Shown: positions 1 to 6,243 of the stretch, piece by piece
How the letters are laid out: each line of letters opens with the position of its first letter
How positions within the stretch are numbered: the stretch's first letter is position 1
NCBI GenBank assembly: GCA_017938055.1
Contig: JAGBCG010000011.1
Location: forward strand, 1-10,400
DNA: 10,400 nucleotides
Source of the DNA: Clostridia bacterium
GTDB taxonomy: Bacteria > Bacillota > Clostridia > Oscillospirales > CAG-382
Reading direction: 5' to 3'
Translations under genes and position numbers: made by a program
Notes under the pieces: model-generated
What the model saw: only the letters and a program-made list of their open reading frames with translations
Databases searched by the model: none
Told to the model about the DNA's origin: nothing

Positions 1-904
1 ACTGATTGCACATAGACCTGAACACTTCGTTTTTCATCTTTTTGGTGACATTTGCACCGAGAGTGTCAATGGTTCTGTCAAAAATTATAGTGCATAACTG
101 TATCAGAATTTCAATAAAAATAATAATTGCTACAACAATAAATACATATTTTACCTCATGAAGCCTTCCTAAAACAGTTCCCTCTGCATTAACGCCAGGC
201 TTTGAAATAACCTGGTCGAAAAGAATTCTGCCGTTGATGAAGGGAATCATAAGCTGGAGAAGGGAAATTGCAAAAAGAGAAATTATAGAGATTGCAAAGG
301 ACCACTTGTAAGAAAGATAATAGCTCATAAGCCGCATAAAAGTTCCCTTTTTGTTTGTGCAGTTCTTGCAGATTCTTCTTTGCTGATCCTCGTAAACCAT
401 GCCGCATTTGGGACACTTGGCATTAAACTGTTCAAAAATGCCGTCGTCTTCCTTTACATCGTCACCACGTGTTATTTTGTCAAAGATGCTGCAAAAAGCA
501 AGAAGCTTTCTCTTTTTTGCGTTGGTACACTGAGCGATGGTGTGGGTTTGACATTCTTTAATAAAGCTTGCATATTCCTCTTTGAAGTTTCTGTGCTCGT
601 TTTCACATTGTTTTTTTCTTGGAGCATCACTCTTGCCGTATATACATAAAAGACGGTTTGTAGTGGTGTAGTTGTCAATGTAAAGCTCGGCTATGTTTGA
701 AATAAGACGTGTATCAACAGAGTTGTTTTTTTCATTAATATATAAAAGCTTTGATTTGTCGCTTGTTATGCAAAGATAATCGTTTGAAAAATCTCCGTAA
801 GAGGACATGTCAAGACAAAGACAAACATATATATCTTCACTCGTATAACCATTGTCATAAAGCACTTTTTCAGCCGATTTGGAAAGCTTGTCAAGAGGCA
901 ACAT
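1..904 (-). CDS. ABC exporter with N-terminal zinc-ribbon extension (C-terminal part outside window)
   Basis: Reading leftwards from ATG 904-902, the frame is open for 301 codons to the window edge, so the gene is cut off. The start has an AAGGAG-type ribosome site at about 911-917, 6-7 bases upstream. Residues 1-160 are a soluble region I do not recognise, with beta-strand-like stretches that could be a PH/GRAM-like fold (inference only). Residues 164-182 form a zinc ribbon (C164-P-K-C167 ... C179-K-N-C182). The first membrane helix is about 202-221, followed by the exporter-like INGRILFDQVI, and a second helix is about 250-273. RTIDTLGANVTKKMKNEVF, at about 276-294, matches the start of the first cytoplasmic loop of type IV (ABCB/MsbA-like) exporters. 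The ATPase domain should lie off the left edge; Walker motifs are not visible. Substrate unknown. The family call is firm, but the role of the N-terminal extension is open. Confidence 0.8.
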   Translation of the reverse strand, partial: MLPLDKLSKSAEKVLYDNGYTSEDIYVCLCLDMSSYGDFSNDYLCITSDKSKLLYINEKNNSVDTRLISNIAELYIDNYTTTNRLLCIYGKSDAPRKKQCENEHRNFKEEYASFIKECQTHTIAQCTNAKKRKLLAFCSIFDKITRGDDVKEDDGIFEQFNAKCPKCGMVYEDQQRRICKNCTNKKGTFMRLMSYYLSYKWSFAISIISLFAISLLQLMIPFINGRILFDQVISKPGVNAEGTVLGRLHEVKYVFIVVAIIIFIEILIQLCTIIFDRTIDTLGANVTKKMKNEVFRSMCNQ

Positions 905-939
905 ACAATCACTCCTTTTGTGTATGTTTGTTCACGTAC

Positions 940-967
940 AGTATACATTTTTTTGACGGATTTTCAA
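940..967 (-). promoter_or_regulatory. Sigma-A-type promoter for the ABC exporter gene
   Basis: On the minus strand, TTGAAA (967-962) is followed by a 16-bp spacer and TATACT (945-940). Each element matches consensus at 5 of 6 positions. Transcription would start near 933, leaving a leader of about 30 bases before ATG 904. Confidence 0.6.
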
Positions 968-1092
968 GAGGTTTTAGCAATTTTTTGATTTTTTTACATT
1001 AAAAACTGACAAAAAATTCATAAATTCATATTGGATTTTTAAATCAGAAATTTGAATTGGTTAAATAATTTTGAAAGAACATAAAAAATCTA

Positions 1093-1121
1093 TTGCAAAA
1101 TAATGAGAAATGTTGTATACT
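1093..1121 (+). promoter_or_regulatory. Sigma-A-type promoter for lepA-hemW
   Basis: TTGCAA (1093-1098), a 17-bp spacer and TATACT (1116-1121) give a good vegetative promoter. The expected start near 1128 gives a leader of about 27 bases. It is divergent from the exporter promoter at 940-967. The AT-rich DNA between them (968-1092) shows only an 8-bp tandem repeat (AATTCATA twice, 1015-1030) and no convincing operator. Confidence 0.7.
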
Positions 1122-1154
1122 TATTCAGTATAAATATTGTAATTGGAGGCAACC

Positions 1155-2981
1155 ATGGCAACCTCAAAAAATAACAGAGATTTAAAGCATATAAGAAATT
1201 TTTGCATAATTGCCCATATTGACCACGGAAAAAGTACCCTTGCGGATAGACTCCTGGAGCTTACGGAAACGGTACAAAAGCGTGAGATGGAAGAACAGGT
1301 TCTTGATAATATGGACCTTGAACGTGAAAGAGGAATTACAATAAAGGCAAGAGCTGTAAAAATTCAGTATACCTATGAGGGAGAAGAATATATACTCAAC
1401 CTCATTGACACGCCAGGTCATGTTGACTTTAACTATGAAGTGTCACGTTCTTTGTCTGCATGTGAGGGAGCATTGCTTGTTGTAGATGCAACACAGGGTA
1501 TTGAAGCACAAACTCTTGCAAACGCATATCTTGCTGTGGATAATAATTTGGAAATAATTCCCGTTATCAATAAAATAGATTTGCCAAGTGCAAATATTGA
1601 GGGGACACGTAAGGAAATAGAGGATATTATCGGAATTCCAGCAGATGAAGCACCTGCGGTTTCTGCAAAGGCGGGACTTAATATTGATGAAGTGCTAAAA
1701 CAGGTTGTAAAGAATATACCTGAGCCAAAGGGTGATATTAATGAGCCCTTTAAAGCACTTATATTTGATTCTTACTATGACTCCTATAGAGGCGTTGTTG
1801 TTTATATACGTGTGTATGACGGCAGAGTAAAAGTTGGGGATAAAATCAAAATGATGTCAACGGGAGTGACATATGACGTAACAGAGGTTGGCTTCCTTGA
1901 TGCTTTCGGTTTTGCAAAAAGTGATGAGCTTCATGCTGGTGAAGTTGGCTATATCACGGCAGCAATAAAGACGGTTGGCGATACACGAGTTGGAGATACT
2001 ATAACACTTGCTGATAATCCTGCAAAGGAATCTCTTGCCGGATTTAAAAAGGCGTTGCCTGTTGTTTTCAGCGGTATATATCCTGCAGACGGTGCAAAGT
2101 ACACGGATTTGCGTGAAGCACTTGAAAAGCTTGCCCTTAACGATGCGGCACTGACCTATGAACCGGAAACTTCTCAGGCACTTGGTTTTGGCTTCCGCTG
2201 CGGCTTTTTGGGACTTTTGCATATGGAAATACTTGAAGAACGCCTTGAACGTGAATTTAACCTTGACCTGATTACAACAGCACCAAGCGTTATATATAAG
2301 ATAAAGCCCAGAGGAGCTGAGGAATATTATATTGATAATCCCTCAAACTTTCCTACGGGTGATGAGATAGAGTGTGTGAGCGAGCCTATAGTAAATGCAA
2401 GTATTATATGCCCAACAGAATATGTTGGCTCAATTATGGAGCTTTGTCAGGATAGACGTGGTACGTATAAGGATATGACATATATTGATACAAACCGAGC
2501 AGAGCTTCACTATACACTTCCGCTTAATGAGATTGTGTACGATTTCTTTGATGCACTTAAGTCTAAAACAAGAGGATACGCATCTCTTGACTATGAGCTT
2601 GCAGGATATGCACCAAGTAAGCTTGTAAAACTGGATATTCTTCTCAACGGCGAGCTTGTGGACGCACTTTCCTTTATTGTTCATACTGATAAAGCATACT
2701 CAAGAGCAAGGAGAATTGCCGAGAAGCTTAAGGATAATATACCAAGACAGCTCTTTGAAATACCGATTCAGGCAGCAATCGGCGGTAAAGTAATTGCAAG
2801 AGAAACGGTAAGAGCACTTCGTAAGGACGTGCTTGCAAAGTGTTATGGTGGAGATATAACCCGTAAGAAAAAGCTGCTTGAAAAGCAGAAAGAGGGTAAA
2901 AAGAGAATGCGTTCCTTTGGTAGCGTAGAGGTACCGCAGGAAGCGTTCATGGCAGTGCTTAAATTCGATGATGAATCATAA
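1155..2981 (+). CDS. lepA: Elongation factor 4 (LepA), ribosome-associated translational GTPase
   Basis: LepA binds the ribosome and hydrolyses GTP, and is associated with back-translocation or with ribosome assembly and initiation. The 608-residue product is the usual family length. All G motifs are visible: AHIDHGKST (20-28), RERGITIK with T62, DTPGH (85-89), NKID (139-142) and SAK (170-172). The rest has the EF-G-like domains and ends in the LepA-specific C-terminal region with YGGDITRKKKLLEKQKEGKK, the tRNA-facing basic stretch. The frame stays open upstream to a TTG at 1143, but GGAGG at 1145-1149 lies 5 bases before ATG 1155, so the ATG is the start. hemW follows 11 bases after the stop and is probably co-transcribed. 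Nothing is missing or unusual. Confidence 0.98.
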   Translation: MATSKNNRDLKHIRNFCIIAHIDHGKSTLADRLLELTETVQKREMEEQVLDNMDLERERGITIKARAVKIQYTYEGEEYILNLIDTPGHVDFNYEVSRSLSACEGALLVVDATQGIEAQTLANAYLAVDNNLEIIPVINKIDLPSANIEGTRKEIEDIIGIPADEAPAVSAKAGLNIDEVLKQVVKNIPEPKGDINEPFKALIFDSYYDSYRGVVVYIRVYDGRVKVGDKIKMMSTGVTYDVTEVGFLDAFGFAKSDELHAGEVGYITAAIKTVGDTRVGDTITLADNPAKESLAGFKKALPVVFSGIYPADGAKYTDLREALEKLALNDAALTYEPETSQALGFGFRCGFLGLLHMEILEERLEREFNLDLITTAPSVIYKIKPRGAEEYYIDNPSNFPTGDEIECVSEPIVNASIICPTEYVGSIMELCQDRRGTYKDMTYIDTNRAELHYTLPLNEIVYDFFDALKSKTRGYASLDYELAGYAPSKLVKLDILLNGELVDALSFIVHTDKAYSRARRIAEKLKDNIPRQLFEIPIQAAIGGKVIARETVRALRKDVLAKCYGGDITRKKKLLEKQKEGKKRMRSFGSVEVPQEAFMAVLKFDDES

Positions 2982-2992
2982 GAGGGTTGAAA

Positions 2993-4168
2993 ATGAAAGG
3001 TTTAGGACTTTATATACACATCCCTTTTTGCGTAAGTAAATGTAAATACTGTGATTTTTATTCCTTGGCCGGAGTTGATCAGACTTGTAGAGAAAGATAT
3101 GTAGAAGCTTTGTGCAAGCATATGTGTGACTATAAGCTGCAGGCAAAAAATCATGTTGTGACATCAGTGTATTTCGGTGGCGGAACACCGTCATTGCTTA
3201 CGGAAAAACAGCTTAAGACTATAGTGAAAGCCGTAAGGAAAAATTTTCATGTGTCGCAAAGATGTGAGATTTCCATGGAAGTAAATCCGGGAACTGTGGA
3301 TGAAGAAAAGCTTAAAGCAATAAAAAAGCTTGGTATAAACAGACTGAGTATAGGTGCACAAAGCTTTGATGAAAATGAACTAAATACTTGCGGAAGAATC
3401 CATACACCAAAGGAAATATATGACTGTGTGACACAGGCGAGAAAGGCTAAATTTGATAATATAAGCCTTGATTTGATATATGGTCTTCCAAATCAGACTA
3501 AGGAAAGCCTTTTTGAAAACCTTGAGAATGCATTTAACTTAAATGTTGACCATATATCTCTTTACGGACTTAAAATTGAGGATGGCACACCGTTCTGGTA
3601 TGATAGACATAAGCTTGTACTTCCCGATGAAGATGAGGAAAGGGAAATGTACTTTGAAGCTGTTGAAAAGCTAAGACACGCAGGCTTCAGACAGTATGAA
3701 ATATCGAATTTTGCAAAGCGTCATAAGGCCTGTAAGCATAACCTGAGATATTGGAACTGCGACGAATATCTGGGCTTTGGACCTGCGGCACACTCGTACT
3801 TTGGCGGCAAACGCTTTTCCTTTAAGCGTGATTTGAAGCTGTATATGGACTCCTTTGACGAAAATGTAAAGACTTCAGAAACACTGCTTGATGAGTATGT
3901 GGATATTCCGCCTCAGGCGAGAATTGCCGAGTATGTTATGCTTAGATTTAGACTTGTTGAGGGAGTGAATCTTGCAAAATTCTCCAAACGCTTTGGAAGA
4001 AGCTTTGAACAGCTTTATTATCAGAAGATGAACCCGTATATAAATTCGGGACATATTGTAAAGACAAAAACAGGATACGCATTCTCTTTGCAGGGAATGT
4101 ATGTTTCAAACTATATTCTCTCACGGATTGTGGGAGGGGATTTGATAATCCCCGGCTCAAATTCATAA
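2993..4168 (+). CDS. hemW: Radical SAM heme chaperone HemW (HemN-like)
   Basis: HemW proteins bind heme and a radical SAM 4Fe-4S cluster and pass heme to membrane cytochromes. They are often misannotated as oxygen-independent coproporphyrinogen III oxidase. The 391-residue product has IPFCVSKCKYCDF, placing the cluster cysteines at C13, C17 and C20. The residue two after C20 is F22, where true HemN has a fourth cysteine, so HemW is favoured. The SAM-binding FGGGTPS is at 61-67. CKHNLRYW carries the HNxxYW signature of the HemW group, and the C-terminal HemW domain (MLRFRLVEGVNL onward) is present. An upstream in-frame TTG at 2987 overlaps the Shine-Dalgarno region. GAGGG at 2982-2986 is 6 bases before ATG 2993, which decides the start. 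In many Firmicutes hrcA-grpE-dnaK follows hemW; here a terminator follows. Confidence 0.94.
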   Translation: MKGLGLYIHIPFCVSKCKYCDFYSLAGVDQTCRERYVEALCKHMCDYKLQAKNHVVTSVYFGGGTPSLLTEKQLKTIVKAVRKNFHVSQRCEISMEVNPGTVDEEKLKAIKKLGINRLSIGAQSFDENELNTCGRIHTPKEIYDCVTQARKAKFDNISLDLIYGLPNQTKESLFENLENAFNLNVDHISLYGLKIEDGTPFWYDRHKLVLPDEDEEREMYFEAVEKLRHAGFRQYEISNFAKRHKACKHNLRYWNCDEYLGFGPAAHSYFGGKRFSFKRDLKLYMDSFDENVKTSETLLDEYVDIPPQARIAEYVMLRFRLVEGVNLAKFSKRFGRSFEQLYYQKMNPYINSGHIVKTKTGYAFSLQGMYVSNYILSRIVGGDLIIPGSNS

Positions 4169-4175
4169 TTTTTTT

Positions 4176-4215
4176 CGCACTCAGCACCGAAAGGACGCTA
4201 TGAGTGCGTTTTTTT
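4176..4215 (+). terminator. Rho-independent terminator of lepA-hemW
   Basis: CGCACTCA (4176-4183) pairs perfectly with TGAGTGCG (4201-4208) and is followed by seven Ts (4209-4215). Within the loop, GC (4184-4185) can pair with GC (4197-4198), and CC-GAAA-GG (4187-4194) can close a short stem with a GNRA-type tetraloop. The hairpin begins 8 bases after the hemW stop. Confidence 0.9.
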
Positions 4216-4238
4216 GCCCTAAAAACATATTTTTCCTC

Positions 4239-4267
4239 TTGACAAAACAAATGTTCCGTGTTAATAT
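4239..4267 (+). promoter_or_regulatory. Sigma-A-type promoter of the Y-family polymerase gene
   Basis: A consensus -35 TTGACA (4239-4244) is followed by a 17-bp spacer and TAATAT (4262-4267), a 4-of-6 match for the -10. It lies just after the hemW terminator, so the polymerase gene is an independent transcription unit. Transcription would start near 4273, inside the LexA-like boxes. Confidence 0.7.
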
Positions 4268-4307
4268 TAGTACATATGTTCGGAACGTAAGTTTCAAACT
4301 TAAGTTC
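4245..4307 (+). promoter_or_regulatory. Array of LexA-box-like operators (putative SOS control)
   Basis: The Gram-positive LexA (DinR) box core is GAAC-N4-GTTC. Four 12-mers fit it with at most one change: AAACAAATGTTC (4245-4256, in the -35/-10 spacer), GTACATATGTTC (4270-4281, at the expected start of transcription), GAACGTAAGTTT (4283-4294, the GTTT variant reported for clostridia) and AAACTTAAGTTC (4296-4307). The last three begin exactly 13 bp apart. Bound LexA would block both polymerase binding and clearance. The last two boxes also form an 11-of-12 inverted repeat around C4295 that could fold in the RNA leader. LexA identity is inferred from the motif and the downstream gene. Confidence 0.72.
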
Positions 4308-4337
4308 TGGTTGGTGCTTGGTAGGGAGGAATATAAC

Positions 4338-5615
4338 ATGGAAAGAGCTGCCAGAGAATACGTGTCGGGTAAAGGGGTGAACAGAGGAAGGATTGTACTG
4401 CATTCAGATTTGAATAATTTTTTTGCAAGCGTAGAATGTAAAAAGCGTCCTGAACTGCAGGATTTTCCTGTAGCGGTATGTGGAAGACGAGAGGACAGAC
4501 ACGGAATAGTTCTTGCAAAAAATGAAAAGGCAAAAAAAGCGGGAGTAAAAACAGCGGAAGCAATATGGCAGGCAAAGAAAAAATGTCCTCATCTTGTGAT
4601 TGTGCCACCGGATTATGATGAATATGTCAGGTATTCTGCAATAGTAAAGAATATATATTCGTGTTATAGCGACAGAGTAGAAAGCTTTGGAATGGATGAA
4701 GCGTGGATAGAACTGACAGGGGACATAAGAATAAATACACTGTCAGATGGAGAAAAGGTAGCACATAAGATAAGAAACAGGATAAAAGAAGAAACAGGAC
4801 TTACGGTTTCTATTGGCGTAAGTGACAATAAAGTGTTCTCAAAGCTTGCTTCCGACTATAAAAAGCCTGATGCGGTTACGGTTTTTGGACCGTTCAACTA
4901 CGAAAGCATAGTGTCGAAAATAGATATAGGTGAAATGCTGTTTGTTGGAAGGAGTGCCAGAAGTAAGCTTCATCTGTTTGGACTTAATACCATAGGTGAT
5001 ATTTCCCTGACAAATGAGATTTTCATGAAATCCATAATGGGAAAAAATGGAATGAAAATATACCATGATGCATGTGGCGGGAATATTTCGCCGGTCTGCC
5101 GCATAGGTGAGCGTGCAACGGAAACAAAATCAGTGGGAAATTCAGTAACACTGCCAAAGGACCTTGAAAATATTGACCAGGTTAAAAGAATGATACATCT
5201 TTTGTCGGATAAGGTTGCCTGGAGATTGCGAAATGACGGATTTGCATGCAGAACGGTGTGTATAAGCGTGCGTGATACCTCACTTGTGACAACAGAAAAG
5301 CAATGTCCTGTAAAGCGTACATCAAACAGTATAGAAATAGCACACGCAGCAATAAAGCTTTACGAGCAAAGCTATGACATAACAAAACCTGTGCGTTCAA
5401 TGGGTGTAAGATGTACCTGTCTTGTAAATACAAAAGAGCATGTGCAGCTGGACTTGTTTGATGATAAACAGGAGTTTCGAAATAAACGTGAAGATATAGA
5501 TGCTGTGATAGATAAAATACGCTTGAAATATGGAATGAAGCTGATATATCCTGCTGCCGCAATGGGAACAAATACAACACTTGCCAACCATCCCGCATTT
5601 TCTCACGGAGTGTAA
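4338..5615 (+). CDS. dinB: Y-family translesion DNA polymerase (DinB/UvrX-like)
   Basis: A low-fidelity polymerase that copies past damaged bases, usually as part of the SOS response. The 425-residue product contains HSDLNNFFASVE (22-33) with metal ligand D24 and steric-gate F29, then SFGMDEAW with catalytic D120 and E121. A helix-hairpin-helix-like thumb region (MLFVGRSARSKLHLFGLNTIGDIS) and a little-finger domain follow. QLDLF (370-374) is an ideal beta-clamp-binding pentapeptide. It is followed by about 50 more residues (with DKIRLKYG), an arrangement seen in UvrX/UmuC-like Gram-positive members rather than in E. coli Pol IV, where the motif is at the very end. The frame is open back to 4200, but GGGAGGA (4324-4330) sits 7 bases before ATG 4338, and the upstream frame covers a terminator and promoter. 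No clear terminator follows the gene. The subfamily name is less sure than the activity. Confidence 0.93.
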   Translation: MERAAREYVSGKGVNRGRIVLHSDLNNFFASVECKKRPELQDFPVAVCGRREDRHGIVLAKNEKAKKAGVKTAEAIWQAKKKCPHLVIVPPDYDEYVRYSAIVKNIYSCYSDRVESFGMDEAWIELTGDIRINTLSDGEKVAHKIRNRIKEETGLTVSIGVSDNKVFSKLASDYKKPDAVTVFGPFNYESIVSKIDIGEMLFVGRSARSKLHLFGLNTIGDISLTNEIFMKSIMGKNGMKIYHDACGGNISPVCRIGERATETKSVGNSVTLPKDLENIDQVKRMIHLLSDKVAWRLRNDGFACRTVCISVRDTSLVTTEKQCPVKRTSNSIEIAHAAIKLYEQSYDITKPVRSMGVRCTCLVNTKEHVQLDLFDDKQEFRNKREDIDAVIDKIRLKYGMKLIYPAAAMGTNTTLANHPAFSHGV

Positions 5616-5704
5616 AGTGACAAGTAAAATTCTCATATAAATTTCTTTAAAAAAATGTTTTATCGCATATAATGACAAAATATGCACAGAATAATCTTTA
5701 TAAT

Positions 5705-5742
5705 AAAAAATAAAAACAAGCCTTAAAAGCAAAAGGCTTGTT
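5705..5742 (-). terminator. Rho-independent terminator of the SLOG gene
   Basis: Read on the minus strand, AACAAGCCTT (5742-5733) pairs over 10 bp with AAGGCTTGTT (5724-5715). The right arm runs into TTTTT-A-TTTTTT (5716-5705). It starts 33 bases past the stop of the minus-strand gene. On the plus strand the hairpin is followed by ATGTATTG, so it is not a good terminator for the polymerase gene. The rest of 5616-5775 shows no gene. Confidence 0.88.
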
Positions 5743-5775
5743 ATGTATTGTTTGGCTTGATGTAAAAATATATGA

Positions 5776-6105
5776 TTATTTGTTTATACAGATAATTTTA
5801 ACATATTTGGAAACCTTTGTAAACGTGGAAATAATAACCGCAGTTCCCTTTGATGTACAATCCCAAAAAGCAAGAAGACTGTCGGCATAGTCTGCCAAAA
5901 GCTGACTTTTTTCAAGAGCATTTGAAGCCTTGATTTCCTTGTAAACAATGCCGTGTTCCTTTGCATATTGTTGCGCGAGCATATCAACACCTTCAGCACC
6001 ACAGCTGACAATTTCTGTACAGTCATATGGCAGCTCTTCCATTATCTTTTTAAGAACAACCTTTGGATGCTTAACATGTCTTGAACCAATAATTGCTAAC
6101 TTCAT
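5776..6105 (-). CDS. Small SLOG-fold protein, DUF2493/YspA-like
   Basis: The 109-residue product is a minimal Rossmann-like SLOG domain, the nucleotide-binding fold shared by DprA, YpsA and LOG proteins. It has the N-terminal strand and turn MKLAIIGSR (1-9), VSCGAEGVDMLAQQYAKEHG (33-52) corresponding to the family's GGAxGxD-xxAxxYA signature, and FWDCTSKGT (80-88) corresponding to its FWDG-SxGT segment. The first glycine of the usual GGA is C35 here. There is no membrane segment or added effector domain. AAGGAG (6119-6114) lies 8 bases before ATG 6105. Proteins of this type are thought to bind nucleotides or nucleotide-derived ligands, and some occur in conflict systems. Here it stands alone between a DNA polymerase and spoIVB, each with separate transcription, so the context gives no specific role. 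Confidence 0.82.
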   Translation of the reverse strand: MKLAIIGSRHVKHPKVVLKKIMEELPYDCTEIVSCGAEGVDMLAQQYAKEHGIVYKEIKASNALEKSQLLADYADSLLAFWDCTSKGTAVIISTFTKVSKYVKIICINK

Positions 6106-6151
6106 ACTGTAAACTCCTTGATATAAAAAATTTTGACTTACAGTTTTATTT

Positions 6152-6167
6152 TACAATACATATTGTA
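6152..6167. repeat. 16-bp palindrome between divergent genes (possible operator)
   Basis: TACAATA (6152-6158) and TATTGTA (6161-6167) are a perfect 7-bp inverted repeat around CA. It lies between the SLOG gene and spoIVB. Each arm also contains TACAAT, which resembles a -10 element in each direction, but no convincing -35 is correctly spaced; TTGACT at 6133-6138 is only 13 bp from the plus-strand copy. It may be an operator, a pair of divergent -10 elements, or chance in AT-rich DNA. Confidence 0.4.
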
Positions 6168-6226
6168 CTTTTGTGTTAGGGAATATTAAATAATGAATAA
6201 AGAATTCAAAAAAGTTGTAAAATAAA

Positions 6227-6243
6227 AAGGAGAATTGCAGTTG
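6227..6243 (+). promoter_or_regulatory. Ribosome binding site selecting the TTG start of spoIVB
   Basis: AAGGAG at 6227-6232 precedes three possible in-frame starts: TTG 6235 (2 bases away), TTG 6241 (8 bases) and ATG 6247 (14 bases). Only TTG 6241 has normal spacing. I could not identify a clear sigma-F or sigma-G promoter upstream. Confidence 0.65.

Noticed and set aside
380..649. Plus-strand 89-codon open frame with hydrophobic segments
   Set aside because: It is the complement of the ABC exporter's N-terminal coding region, which has the clear ribosome site and recognisable motifs.
911..945. Possible LexA-like site (GAAC half-site) in the ABC exporter leader
   Set aside because: Only one half-site is present (GAACAAACATAC), with no GTTC or GTTT partner at the right distance.
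1015..1030. Tandem AATTCATA repeat upstream of lepA
   Set aside because: Only two 8-bp copies in strongly AT-rich DNA, 60 bases or more from either promoter's core; likely chance.
2987..2995. TTG start two codons upstream for hemW
   Set aside because: It would sit directly against the Shine-Dalgarno sequence; ATG 2993 has proper spacing and gives the usual N-terminus.
3948..4403. Minus-strand open frame of 151 codons spanning the end of hemW and the start of the polymerase gene
   Set aside because: It runs antisense across two well-supported genes, a terminator and a promoter, has no ribosome site, and its composition is typical of a shadow frame.
5182..5732. Several overlapping minus-strand frames behind the 3' half of the polymerase gene
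   Set aside because: They have low-complexity, Tyr/Leu/His-rich translations typical of antisense to AT-rich coding DNA, and no Shine-Dalgarno sites; the plus-strand gene explains the region.
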